From Tetragenococcus koreensis (GTDB taxonomy: Bacteria > Bacillota > Bacilli > Lactobacillales > Enterococcaceae), in assembly GCF_003795145.1 (NCBI RefSeq), contig NZ_CP027786.1, forward strand, positions 2,542,001 to 2,606,000: DNA of 64,000 nt, given 5' to 3'. This document shows, piece after piece, positions 44,177 through 52,207 of the stretch. Position numbers and translations under genes: made by a program. Numbering within the stretch: position 1 is the stretch's first letter; the number at the start of each line of letters is the position of its first letter. A model generated the notes under the pieces. That model ran no database searches, had not been told where the DNA came from, and saw only the letters and a list, made by a program, of their open reading frames with translations.

Positions 44177-44749
44177 ATGACTGAAAATAAAGCTACTCAA
44201 GAAAGAACACCCCAAGAAAGATTGCAAGAAGAACAAGAACACAAGGAACATGTTCATCATACGAAAATTAATGCAGCGGCCATTGCGGATCATCTTTTAG
44301 GCAACATGCATACATTACATGTGAAACTGCACCAATATCACTGGTATGTAAAAGGAGCCAATTTCTTTACGTTGCATGAAAAATTTGAAGAATTGTATAA
44401 TCAAAACGAAGAATGGTTCGACAAACTAGCAGAACGCTTGATTATTTCCGGTCATAAACCGGCTTCAACCACCGCTGAATTTGAAAAATATTCCATGCTT
44501 TCAGAAGATGCCATCAATAAATACGCTAAAGCAGAAGACATGGTTGAAAATATTATCGAAGATTTCAGAAGTACCCGTGAATTAACGATTCGTGCTATTC
44601 GTTTAGTACAAGATGAGGGTGACGATGCTTTAGAAGATACACTGATTGCTTTTAAAAATGACTTAGACAAGAACATTTGGATGCTGCAAGCGTTCATTGG
44701 CAAAGAGGCATTGGAAGACGACGATGCGTTTGATGAGGATGAAGATTAG
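44177..44749 (+). CDS. dps: Dps-family ferritin-like protein (copy 2)
   Basis: A 190-residue mini-ferritin. Core HTLHVKLHQYHWYVKGANFF supplies ferroxidase histidine; EELYNQNEEWFDKLAERL supplies Asp/Glu ligands of the neighbouring subunit. N terminus is charged with HKEHVHHTK (metal- or DNA-binding potential) and the C terminus is very acidic (ALEDDDAFDEDED). Dps oxidises Fe(II) with peroxide and stores iron. AGGAGG precedes ATG 44177. It is transcribed from its own FLP-box promoter and followed by a terminator, then the regulator gene. Confidence 0.95.
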   Translation: MTENKATQERTPQERLQEEQEHKEHVHHTKINAAAIADHLLGNMHTLHVKLHQYHWYVKGANFFTLHEKFEELYNQNEEWFDKLAERLIISGHKPASTTAEFEKYSMLSEDAINKYAKAEDMVENIIEDFRSTRELTIRAIRLVQDEGDDALEDTLIAFKNDLDKNIWMLQAFIGKEALEDDDAFDEDED

Positions 44750-44786
44750 GTTTTTCGTAAACATACATTTAAAAATTAAAGATTTT

Positions 44787-44820
44787 GGGGTTGGGACTCT
44801 TTCCAGCTCCCATTTTTTTG
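44787..44820 (+). terminator. dps terminator
   Basis: TGGGA and TCCCA around an 11-base loop, followed by seven T residues. Confidence 0.7.
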
Positions 44821-44838
44821 CCGTTAAAAAGACTTTTC

Positions 44839-44880
44839 TTGATGAGTGTCAATTTTTTTGAGGTAGGGGGCCTTTATACT
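44839..44880 (+). promoter_or_regulatory. FLP-box promoter of the regulator gene
   Basis: TTGATGAGTGTCAA (44839-44852), 22 bp, TATACT (44875-44880). The regulator is therefore probably autoactivated. Confidence 0.85.
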
Positions 44881-44933
44881 AAATATAGGAAAGTTAAAAG
44901 AAGGACAATAAACTGATAAAGGGGAAGAACGAA

Positions 44934-45641
44934 TTGACTCAATACACCCAACCACATGCAGCAGGAGACCACTCAGCTTGTATCCGCTTAGTCCCGATAT
45001 TCAATCATTTGGAGGAAAGCTCGATGGATCGCATCGCTGGAAAAGCTCACACGAAGCACTATCAAAAAGGGGAGTTTCTGTTTCGCTCGCAAGAAAAAGA
45101 TGATGCCTTGTATATTGTGAATCGCGGAAAAGTCCGCATCTATCGCTTGTCTAATTCTGGCAAAGAGCAACTAGTTCGTATTTTGAATCCGGGTGACTTT
45201 ACGGGAGAATGGACGTTGTTCAATCCTGATGCTGTGCACGAGGAATACGCAGAAGCTACTCGAGATACGTCTGTCTGCATGATTCAACAACATGATGTAC
45301 AAGAGTTTCTAAAAGAGTATCATGCAATTTCGTTAAAGCTGCTAGGAGAAATGTCGCAGCGGTTAGAAAGCTCCGGACGTCAAACTGCACAAGTAGCCGT
45401 GGAGAGTGTCATTACCCGTTTAGTTTTGTTTTTGGCAGAAAATGTGGAACCTGAAATGGGCAACTCTCCCACCATCACCCTGCCGATGGCAAAAAAGGAC
45501 ATTGCTTCCTATTTAGGAACGACACCTGAGACCATCAGTCGCAAATTTGGAGAATTGGAGGACGAGGGATTGATTCAACAGCTGTCTGGGAAAAGGATCA
45601 AGATTCAGGATTTAGATGATTTATTGCTTTACAGCGAATAA
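44934..45641 (+). CDS. Crp/Fnr-family regulator, FLP type (copy 2)
   Basis: A 235-residue activator: beta-roll sensor domain (DDALYIVNRGKVRIYRLSNSG and ILNPGDFTGEW), long dimer helix and HTH (MAKKDIASYLGTTPETISRKFGELEDEGLI). Cys16, in HSACIRLVPIFNHL, and Cys115, in TSVCMIQQ, are 99 residues apart, like the redox disulfide pair of Lactobacillus FLP; the cAMP-binding residues and FNR iron-sulfur cysteines are absent. TTG 44934 is the start (GGGGAA upstream; the next ATG would remove Cys16). It is the obvious candidate to bind the four TTGAT-N4-GTCAA boxes in this cluster, including its own. Confidence 0.92.
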   Translation: MTQYTQPHAAGDHSACIRLVPIFNHLEESSMDRIAGKAHTKHYQKGEFLFRSQEKDDALYIVNRGKVRIYRLSNSGKEQLVRILNPGDFTGEWTLFNPDAVHEEYAEATRDTSVCMIQQHDVQEFLKEYHAISLKLLGEMSQRLESSGRQTAQVAVESVITRLVLFLAENVEPEMGNSPTITLPMAKKDIASYLGTTPETISRKFGELEDEGLIQQLSGKRIKIQDLDDLLLYSE

Positions 45642-45690
45642 TCGGACACACTTTTTTCTACACGTTGGTGTTCTGTCGCTCTTCATTAAC

Positions 45691-45735
45691 AACGGGACAG
45701 ACCTCAGTGCTTTTGCTTCCATCTGTCCGTTTTTG
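45691..45735 (+). terminator. Terminator of the regulator gene
   Basis: ACGGGACAGA and TCTGTCCGT around a 19-base loop, then TTTTT. Confidence 0.8.
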
Positions 45736-45863
45736 GCTTTTTTAAGACAGAACGACCTTCATTCATTGGAAAAATAAAAGTACAAACATGATAATCCTCA
45801 AGTTTCTTTGTTTTATTTTTCTTTAAGATAGGGTTGCCGAACAAAACGTAAAAATAAGTAGAG

Positions 45864-46208
45864 GTGAATGTGCATTATTTTTGGGTGATAGTTGCCATCA
45901 CGTTGTCAGCAGCGGGTGCATTCTTTGTCGTCCCTTTCACCAAGAACACGATTGGCGGCGAAGCAAAAACGTCTAACGTTGTTGAGGCAGATAGGTTAGC
46001 TATGGAAAAAGAAGAGGAAGTTGTAAAAGGAGCCGGCGTAATCGGACACGGAAAAGTGGCGTATTACGAAGCGAGTGACCAGGGAGCTAAAAGTGAATTC
46101 ACTGTTTGGTTTCCATGGAGCTTAGCCGGAATCTTGTTCAGCATCACCATGACTAGAATGACGCGAAAAATTGAAGAAATGGAGCAAATAGAATGGGATT
46201 CGTATTAG
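45864..46208 (+). CDS. Small membrane protein preceding lgt
   Basis: A 114-residue protein with an N-terminal hydrophobic helix (FWVIVAITLSAAGAFFVVPF), a charged middle of about 60 residues, and a second hydrophobic helix (WFPWSLAGILFSITM) before a charged end. The topology suggests an exposed loop outside the membrane. Start is uncertain: GTG 45864 or GTG 45870, next to GAGGTGA. It overlaps lgt by 16 bp. No family recognised; coupling with lgt suggests a role at the cell surface. Confidence 0.65.
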   Translation: MNVHYFWVIVAITLSAAGAFFVVPFTKNTIGGEAKTSNVVEADRLAMEKEEEVVKGAGVIGHGKVAYYEASDQGAKSEFTVWFPWSLAGILFSITMTRMTRKIEEMEQIEWDSY

Positions 46209-47047
46209 GCGTTTTGAATCCCCATGTGGTGGAGATTGGTTCTGTTGTGATTCATTGGTATGGAGTCATTATTGCAGCGGGCATATTAGCGGCTCTCCAG
46301 TTGAGCACCAAGGAAGCAAAGAAAAAAGGACTGGAAGAGGATACCATTATCGATATGGCCTTATGGGCAATTCCGATTGGACTCCTCGGCGCTCGGCTTT
46401 ATTATGTGTTATTTGAACTTGGTTATTATCTGCAAAATCCAGGACAAATCCTTGCGATTTGGAATGGCGGCATTGCGATTTATGGGGGATTGATTGCAGG
46501 AGGGGGTACGCTATATTGGTATGCAAAGAAAAAAGGTACTTCTTTGGCACTCGTTCTTGATATTTTAGCGCCCAATGTATTGTTAGCCCAGTCCATTGGT
46601 CGTTGGGGCAATTTTATGAATCAGGAAGCTCATGGTGGACCGGTTACTCGTCAATTCTTGGAAAATCTTTATTTACCTGAATTTATCATTGAACAAATGA
46701 ATATCAATGGTACCTACTACCATCCGACTTTTTTATACGAGTCATTGTGGAGTTTGTTGGGCTTTGTCCTCATCGTCACTATACGGAACCGAAAACAGCT
46801 TTTGCGTCAAGGAGAAGTCGCTTTGAGTTACGTTTTGTGGTACTCAGTGGGTCGGTTCTTCATTGAAGGTATGCGAACGGACAGTTTATGGATTGGCGAG
46901 TGGATCCGCGTTTCGCAAGCCTTGTCTCTGGCCCTGTTTATTGGCGCGATTGTAGTATGGTTTATACGCAGACAAGATTATCCACCAATTTCTTATTATT
47001 CTGATGGCAATAAGGGGCAGAAAAAGACTATTAAGATGGTGAATTGA
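46193..47047 (+). CDS. lgt: Prolipoprotein diacylglyceryl transferase (extra copy)
   Basis: Lgt transfers diacylglycerol from phosphatidylglycerol to the lipobox cysteine of prolipoproteins. This 284-residue membrane protein has the start HWYGVIIAAGILAAL, the H/G-rich GARLYYVLFE, and the signature QSIGRWGNFMNQEAHGG; about seven membrane helices. Lgt is normally chromosomal and single-copy, so this one on mobile DNA beside metal genes is probably a second copy. It overlaps the preceding small membrane protein gene. Confidence 0.93.
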   Translation: MGFVLGVLNPHVVEIGSVVIHWYGVIIAAGILAALQLSTKEAKKKGLEEDTIIDMALWAIPIGLLGARLYYVLFELGYYLQNPGQILAIWNGGIAIYGGLIAGGGTLYWYAKKKGTSLALVLDILAPNVLLAQSIGRWGNFMNQEAHGGPVTRQFLENLYLPEFIIEQMNINGTYYHPTFLYESLWSLLGFVLIVTIRNRKQLLRQGEVALSYVLWYSVGRFFIEGMRTDSLWIGEWIRVSQALSLALFIGAIVVWFIRRQDYPPISYYSDGNKGQKKTIKMVN

Positions 47048-47074
47048 GCAAAAAGATAAAAAGAAGTGCAAAAC

Positions 47075-47116
47075 TTGATATGCGTCAATTTTCGTTTGCT
47101 AAAAGTGAGCTATACT
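47075..47116 (+). promoter_or_regulatory. FLP-box promoter of the heavy-metal-domain gene
   Basis: TTGATATGCGTCAA (47075-47088), 22 bp, TATACT (47111-47116). Same spacing as the other three. Confidence 0.85.
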
Positions 47117-47193
47117 ACAGTTGTAAAGAGGAAAAGGCAGTGTTCATTAATCTGCTGCCGATAAAATAAAAACACATAAAGGAGATAGGAATT

Positions 47194-47427
47194 ATGGAAA
47201 AAGCTATATTGCAATTAGAAACGTTGTCTTGTCCAAGTTGTATGCAAAAAATTGAAGGTGCCGTGAAATCAGTTAACGGTATTGATAAAGACAGCATTAA
47301 AGTATTATTCAACTCCAGCAAAGTCAAAACCAATTTTGATTCAGCTGTCACTTCGATTGAAGAGATTCAAAAAGCTATCGAAAACGTAGGCTATCCGGTC
47401 CTTAAAGCAAAAGTCAAGGCCGCTTAA
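47194..47427 (+). CDS. Heavy-metal-associated (CopZ-like) small protein
   Basis: A 77-residue single HMA domain, beta-alpha-beta-beta-alpha-beta. The metal motif is TLSCPSCMQKIE, with CxxC as CPSC instead of the usual MxCxxC with intervening variable residues, followed by GIDKDSIKVLFNSSKVKTNF and YPVLKAKVKAA. It probably delivers a soft or transition metal to the ATPase encoded next, which lacks its own N-terminal HMA domain. Own FLP-box promoter and own terminator. Confidence 0.9.
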   Translation: MEKAILQLETLSCPSCMQKIEGAVKSVNGIDKDSIKVLFNSSKVKTNFDSAVTSIEEIQKAIENVGYPVLKAKVKAA

Positions 47428-47443
47428 CAGATTAAATGAACTA

Positions 47444-47488
47444 GGCAATTCTGGAAGAAAAGCTATTTTTCCAGGATTGCTTTTTTTG
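47444..47488 (+). terminator. Terminator of the heavy-metal-domain gene
   Basis: GCAATTCTGGAA pairs with TTCCAGGATTGC (one internal mismatch) and is followed by a T run. Confidence 0.88.
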
Positions 47489-47539
47489 TTGCAATCCGAT
47501 TCGAGGTGCTTAGAAACGATAAAAGAGAACTTTCTAAAC

Positions 47540-47581
47540 TTGATGTCAGTCAATTAATTACTTAGGCAATTATCTTATACT
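47540..47581 (+). promoter_or_regulatory. FLP-box promoter of the ATPase gene
   Basis: TTGATGTCAGTCAA (47540-47553), 22 bp, TATACT (47576-47581). Confidence 0.85.
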
Positions 47582-47624
47582 GTGTTTATCAATAAAAGAG
47601 AAATTAAATTTGGAGGGAAAAAGC

Positions 47625-49478
47625 ATGCAACAATATATATTAAGCAAGAAAAATGTTATCACCGTCATCAGTGGATTGTTAATCGTACTCGGTTTCTTCA
47701 GTCACTTTGTTTTAGAAAACGTAGGACTTTCAGAGTGGTCTTTGATCATCGCCTCTGTCTTTGGGATTACGCCAATTGCCATTCAAGCGTTTCAAGCAAT
47801 GAAAGTCAAAGTCATCAGTATTGATGTCTTAGTCAGTATTGCAGCGATTGGTGCGCTTTTTATTCAAAATTATGAAGAATCGGCTATTGTCACGTTCTTA
47901 TTCTTATTCGGACACTACTTGGAACAACGAACATTGAACCAAACGCGATCTGCTATCAAAGAATTGACTGAAATGGCACCCGAAAGCGCCTTGAAACAAA
48001 TGGATAATGGCGAATTTGAAGAAGTAGAAGTGGATGATGTAGATGAAGGGGATATCTTGCTCGTTAAAACGGGTGCGAAAGTTCCAGTAGATGGTACAGT
48101 CCTTACGGGTGAAGGGCATATCAATGAAGCTAGCATTACAGGTGAAGCTGTTCCGGTCAACAAGCTAGCTGATGCAGAAGTTTTTGCAGGAACCATTTTA
48201 GAAAACGGAACGATTCAAATCAGAGCTGACCGAGTTGATGAGGACACCACATTTGGAAAAATTATTGAACTTGTGGAAGAAGCACAAGATTCTAAATCCG
48301 AAGCGGAACGGTTCATTGATCGCTTTTCTAAATACTACACACCAGCTGTCTTGGTTCTGGCAATTGTTGTATGGGCGTTCAGTCAAAATATTGAGTTAGC
48401 AATCACCATCTTGGTTCTAGGTTGCCCAGGCGCATTAGTTATCGGAGTGCCTGTCTCAAACGTTGCCGGTATTGGGAATGGTGCTCGTAACGGTGTTCTT
48501 TTAAAAGGGAGTGAAGTCATTCAAGACTTCAGCAATGTGGATACAATTGTATTTGATAAGACAGGTACTTTAACTGTCGGAAACCCAACCGTTGCAGCGA
48601 CTGAACTGTATGAAAAAGATTCTGCTGAAACGCTTGGCTATCTGGCCAGTGTGGAACGGGAATCAGATCATCCATTAGCAAAAGCGGTCTTAAATCAAAT
48701 TGGAGAAACAAATTTTTATCCTGTTGAAGGAACTGAAGTCGTGAAAGGCGGCGGAATCGTTTCAAGTGTAGCTGGACATAGAGTGGCTGTTGGGAATGTG
48801 GCCTTGATGGAAAAAGAAAATGTCACTCTCAGCAAAAAAGTGCAAAAAGATATCAAACGGTTTGAACAACAAGGGAACTCTCTCGTTTTGACAGCGGTCG
48901 ACGGTGAATTAAAAGTACTGATGGGCATTCGCGATCAAGTCCGTCCGGGTGTGAAAGCTAATTTGCAGGAATTAAAAGACTTGGGCGTGAAAAATCTAGT
49001 CGTTCTTTCAGGAGATAACCAAGGAACCGTTGATGTGGTCGCCGGCGAACTTGGTTTGACCGAAGCTCACGGCCACATGTTGCCGGAAGACAAATCGGCT
49101 TATATCGGAAAACTTCAACAACGTGGTCAAATTGTAGCCTTTGTTGGAGATGGCGTTAACGATAGTCCGTCCTTAGCTTTAGCAGACATTGGAATCGCAA
49201 TGGGAAGCGGAACGGACGTAGCGATTGAAACATCCGATGTCGTTTTAATGAACTCGAACTTCAGCAACTTGCCTCACGCATTAGGATTAGTAAAAGCTAC
49301 CGCAAATAATATGAAACAAAATATCGTGATTTCAATTGGAGTAGTGTTGGTCTTGTTGACCAGCGTCTTCTTCAGCGAATGGATGAATATGTCTATCGGA
49401 ATGTTGGTTCATGAAGGTAGTATCTTGGTGGTAATTTTCAATGGCATGAGATTAATGAAGTATAAGTTGAAAAGTTGA
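47625..49478 (+). CDS. P1B-type heavy-metal ATPase with unusual CPG motif
   Basis: This 617-residue membrane pump has TGEA in the actuator domain (SITGEAVPVNK), DKTGTLTVG, the HP motif (RESDHPLAKA), GDGVNDSPSLA and C-terminal HEGSILVVIFNGMRL. The transmembrane metal motif is CPG (LGCPGALVIGVPVS) where copper pumps have CPC, others SPC, CPH or TPC, so specificity cannot be assigned from known classes. There is no fused metal-binding domain; the separate CPSC protein just upstream may replace it. ATG 47625 follows GGAGGG; an in-frame TTG at 47610 overlaps that site and is rejected. Regulated by its own FLP-box promoter. Confidence 0.9.
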   Translation: MQQYILSKKNVITVISGLLIVLGFFSHFVLENVGLSEWSLIIASVFGITPIAIQAFQAMKVKVISIDVLVSIAAIGALFIQNYEESAIVTFLFLFGHYLEQRTLNQTRSAIKELTEMAPESALKQMDNGEFEEVEVDDVDEGDILLVKTGAKVPVDGTVLTGEGHINEASITGEAVPVNKLADAEVFAGTILENGTIQIRADRVDEDTTFGKIIELVEEAQDSKSEAERFIDRFSKYYTPAVLVLAIVVWAFSQNIELAITILVLGCPGALVIGVPVSNVAGIGNGARNGVLLKGSEVIQDFSNVDTIVFDKTGTLTVGNPTVAATELYEKDSAETLGYLASVERESDHPLAKAVLNQIGETNFYPVEGTEVVKGGGIVSSVAGHRVAVGNVALMEKENVTLSKKVQKDIKRFEQQGNSLVLTAVDGELKVLMGIRDQVRPGVKANLQELKDLGVKNLVVLSGDNQGTVDVVAGELGLTEAHGHMLPEDKSAYIGKLQQRGQIVAFVGDGVNDSPSLALADIGIAMGSGTDVAIETSDVVLMNSNFSNLPHALGLVKATANNMKQNIVISIGVVLVLLTSVFFSEWMNMSIGMLVHEGSILVVIFNGMRLMKYKLKS

Positions 49479-49540
49479 AAAGAACAAAAAGAAGTATCAG
49501 CACCTGCAGAGAAAGTAAAAATATCTTAAGAATAAATTAG

Positions 49541-49621
49541 AAGAGGCTGAGACAATAGTCCATCCTTGAAATGACAAAAGCGGAAAATCCCAGATTTAAA
49601 AATCTGAGTTTCCGCTTTTTT
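49541..49621 (+). terminator. Terminator with GAGGCTGAGACAA-type repeat
   Basis: AAGCGGAAA...CAGATTT and AATCTG..TTTCCGCTT form a long stem followed by TTTTTT (about 49578-49621). The preceding GAGGCTGAGACAATAGTCC resembles a dispersed repeat that I recall from enterococcal and related genomes. Confidence 0.8.
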
Positions 49622-49730
49622 GAGTTCTTGAAAAAAAAATAAGAGTATAGAGTATGCTCTTTATAAAATTAATTTTCGTGTAAATGATTAAAAAATCTAA
49701 TAATAAAATTTAAATTCCTATTAAGTTGTA

Positions 49731-49758
49731 ACACATGAAATTAGATAGAATCATGTAT
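49731..49758. repeat. Xer-like 28-bp site S1
   Basis: Arms ACACATGAAAT and GAATCATGTAT around the 6-bp centre TAGATA: an 11-6-11 layout as in dif/pdif sites. Related to S2 (55495) and S3 (58227). A small terminator (AACCT / AGGTT, then T run, 49763-49790) adjoins it. Confidence 0.65.
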
Positions 49759-49762
49759 TCAG

Positions 49763-49790
49763 AACCTTGATATTTTGAGGTTATTTTTTT
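49763..49790 (+). terminator. Small terminator next to S1
   Basis: AACCT and AGGTT around a 10-base loop, then seven T residues. Confidence 0.55.
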
Positions 49791-49861
49791 GCTAATCAGA
49801 GGTACTCTTAGAGATGGCGGCAGGAATTTAAGCTAGTACAATTACTCAAAATTATTTTTTA

Positions 49862-49911
49862 TTGACTATAGATAGATAAAGTTCTATATTATATATAGAT
49901 AATTGTCTATG
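49862..49911 (+). promoter_or_regulatory. ars promoter and ArsR-type operator
   Basis: TTGACT (49862-49867), 17 bp, TATATT (49885-49890). The dyad ATAGATAATTGTCTAT lies just after it, and ATAGAT words occur within the spacer. The same ATAGAT/ATCTAT half-sites occur in front of arsR (52151-52172), suggesting a common ArsR operator. Confidence 0.75.
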
Positions 49912-49954
49912 TATTAGTTTCAAAATAAATTCTATACAAAGGAGCAAAAAAATT

Positions 49955-50332
49955 ATGACAGAATTAGCATTATTTGAACCAGCAATGTGCTGTAGCACAG
50001 GTGTATGTGGACCATCTGTAAATGAAGACTTATTACAAATTACTTCAGTTATGAACGCTTTAGATACATTAGAGGGGTTTCAAGCTAAAAGATACAATTT
50101 ATCTAGTGATCCTCAAACATTTGTAGAAAACGAACAAATGAGTAAATTATTGCAAGAAAAGGGCGCTGATGCGTTGCCAGCAACATTATTAAATGGAGAA
50201 GTAGTTAAAGTGGGAGAATACCCTTCAATTGAAGAAATAACAGCTTTTACAGGAGTCAGATTTGTCCCAATGGGCTCGAATGACGGTGGCTGTTACGGTG
50301 GCTGTTGTGGATCAAATTCAGGATGTTGTTAG
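49955..50332 (+). CDS. arsD: Arsenite metallochaperone ArsD
   Basis: A 125-residue ArsD that passes As(III) to the ArsA ATPase. The binding cysteines Cys12, Cys13 and Cys18 are in MCCSTGVCGPS, and there are extra vicinal pairs near the C terminus (GGCCGSNSGCC). It is the first gene of the ars unit; arsA follows after 14 bp. Length and motifs match the plasmid R773 family. Confidence 0.95.
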   Translation: MTELALFEPAMCCSTGVCGPSVNEDLLQITSVMNALDTLEGFQAKRYNLSSDPQTFVENEQMSKLLQEKGADALPATLLNGEVVKVGEYPSIEEITAFTGVRFVPMGSNDGGCYGGCCGSNSGCC

Positions 50333-50346
50333 GAGGATTTTAAAAG

Positions 50347-52089
50347 ATGGAAAATTATCAACCAGAACAATTAAACTTTACAAAATATCTTTTCTTTACT
50401 GGTAAAGGCGGAGTAGGAAAAACATCTACAGCTTGTGCTACCGCAGTTTCTTTGGCGGATAGTGGGAAAAATGTTATGTTAGTGGGTACGGATCCTGCTA
50501 GTAATTTACAAGATGTTTTTGAGAAAGAATTAACAAACAACGGCTTAGAAATTCCAGAAGTGAAGGGATTAACCGTAGCGAACTTTGATCCAATTACTGC
50601 TGCACGTGACTATATGGAAAGTGTTGTTGGTCCGTATAGAGGGGTTTTGCCTGATTCAGCTGTAGCCAACATGGAAGAGCAATTATTAGGTTCTTGTACC
50701 GTTGAAATTGTGTCTTTTAATGAGTTTGCTGGCTTTTTAACGAATCCAGAAGTTGAAGCTCAATATGATCACATCATTTTTGATACTGCTCCAACTGGAC
50801 ACACATTAAGAATGCTGCAACTGCCTTCTGCATGGAGTAACTTCTTGGATGAAAACACTACTGGTGTTTCATGTATGGGTCAGCTATCCGGACTTGGCGA
50901 TAAGCAAGAAATGTATGAACACGCAGTAGACACACTATCAGAGGGTACAAAAACAACCTTAATGTTAGTTACACGTCCGCAAAACGGACCACTGGTAGAA
51001 GCGAATAGAGCTTCTGAAGAATTAAAAGAAATCGGTGTGTTAAATCAACAATTAATTATCAATGGATTATTAGAAAGACCGACAGATAGCGTTTCTCAAA
51101 AGATTTATGATGAACAACAATTAACGTTAAAAAATATGCCTGATAATTTGAAACAATTTTCAAAATTTATCGTTCCATTACGCTCATATAACGTAACAGG
51201 TGTTGAAAACTTACGATTACTTTTAACATCAGATCAAACAAATGCCGTTGTAGAAGCTCCAGAAGTAATGGATTACCCTAAATTACAACACATTGTAGAT
51301 GAATTAGATCGTACAAATAAAAAAGTTGTTTTCACTATGGGTAAAGGTGGCGTTGGTAAAACTACGATTGCTGCTACACTAGCAACGGGATTGGCAGCCA
51401 AAGGAAAAAAAGTTCATTTAGCAACAACAGATCCTGCTGCTCATTTGGGATTTGTAATAAAAGAATCGGATTCAATTAAAATGAGCCATATCGACGAGAA
51501 AAAAGAATTACAGGATTATAAGGAAGAAGTGTTAGCTACAGCCCGTAAAACAATGTCTTCTGAGGAATTGGATTATGTTGAAGAAGATTTACGCTCGCCT
51601 TGTACTCAAGAAATTGCCGTTTTCAGACGATTTGCAGAGATTGTCGCTACAGTTGATTGCGATGTAGTCGTCATTGATACCGCCCCAACTGGACACACTT
51701 TATTGTTATTAGATTCCTCTCAAAGCTATGCTAAAGAAGTGGAACGAACTTCTGGTGAAGTTCCTGAGTCCGTTCGTAGACTGTTGCCAGTCTTACAAGA
51801 TCCAGAACAAACCGAAGTTGTCATGGTTACTTTACCTGAAAATACACCAGTATATGAATCTATGCGCCTACAAGAAGATTTAAATCGTGCTAAGATCGCT
51901 CATACTTGGTGGGTCATAAATAATAGTATGCTAACGAGTGGTACAACAAATGAAGTGCTCAAAGCTCGTGCTAAAAGCGAAGTCACTTGGATTAATAAAG
52001 TAGTGGAACTATCTAATGATCATTTTGCAGTAGTAGAGTGGAGTCCCATCGAAGTAAAAGGTTCCGTTATTGAAAGTATTTTAAATTAA
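50347..52089 (+). CDS. arsA: Arsenite-translocating ATPase ArsA
   Basis: A 580-residue two-domain ATPase. Each half has a Walker A loop (GKGGVGKTSTACA near residue 18 and GKGGVGKTTIAAT near residue 330) and a DTAPTGHTLR/DTAPTGHTLL signal sequence. Cysteines in SCTVEIVSF, VSCMGQ and SPCTQEIAVF correspond to the As(III)-binding trio. ArsA normally energises the ArsB pump, but neither arsB nor acr3 is present in the window. A terminator carrying an AAATAGATA stem follows. Confidence 0.95.
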   Translation: MENYQPEQLNFTKYLFFTGKGGVGKTSTACATAVSLADSGKNVMLVGTDPASNLQDVFEKELTNNGLEIPEVKGLTVANFDPITAARDYMESVVGPYRGVLPDSAVANMEEQLLGSCTVEIVSFNEFAGFLTNPEVEAQYDHIIFDTAPTGHTLRMLQLPSAWSNFLDENTTGVSCMGQLSGLGDKQEMYEHAVDTLSEGTKTTLMLVTRPQNGPLVEANRASEELKEIGVLNQQLIINGLLERPTDSVSQKIYDEQQLTLKNMPDNLKQFSKFIVPLRSYNVTGVENLRLLLTSDQTNAVVEAPEVMDYPKLQHIVDELDRTNKKVVFTMGKGGVGKTTIAATLATGLAAKGKKVHLATTDPAAHLGFVIKESDSIKMSHIDEKKELQDYKEEVLATARKTMSSEELDYVEEDLRSPCTQEIAVFRRFAEIVATVDCDVVVIDTAPTGHTLLLLDSSQSYAKEVERTSGEVPESVRRLLPVLQDPEQTEVVMVTLPENTPVYESMRLQEDLNRAKIAHTWWVINNSMLTSGTTNEVLKARAKSEVTWINKVVELSNDHFAVVEWSPIEVKGSVIESILN

Positions 52090-52094
52090 AAATA

Positions 52095-52140
52095 TACCTT
52101 CCTAAATAGATAACATATGTCTATTTAGGAGGGTATTTTT
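52095..52140 (+). terminator. arsA terminator
   Basis: TACCTTCCTAAATAGA pairs with TCTATTTAGGAGGGTA, then TTTTT. Confidence 0.9.
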
Positions 52141-52144
52141 AATT

Positions 52145-52174
52145 GTTGCATATAGATAGGACATCATCTATATT
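52145..52174 (+). promoter_or_regulatory. arsR promoter with operator dyad
   Basis: TTGCAT (52145-52150), 18 bp, TATATT (52169-52174), with the dyad TATAGAT-N8-ATCTATA (52151-52172) between and over them: a self-repressed arsR promoter. Confidence 0.75.
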
Positions 52175-52207
52175 TAAATTAAGAGCACAAAAGAAAGGAG
52201 TTTGTTT

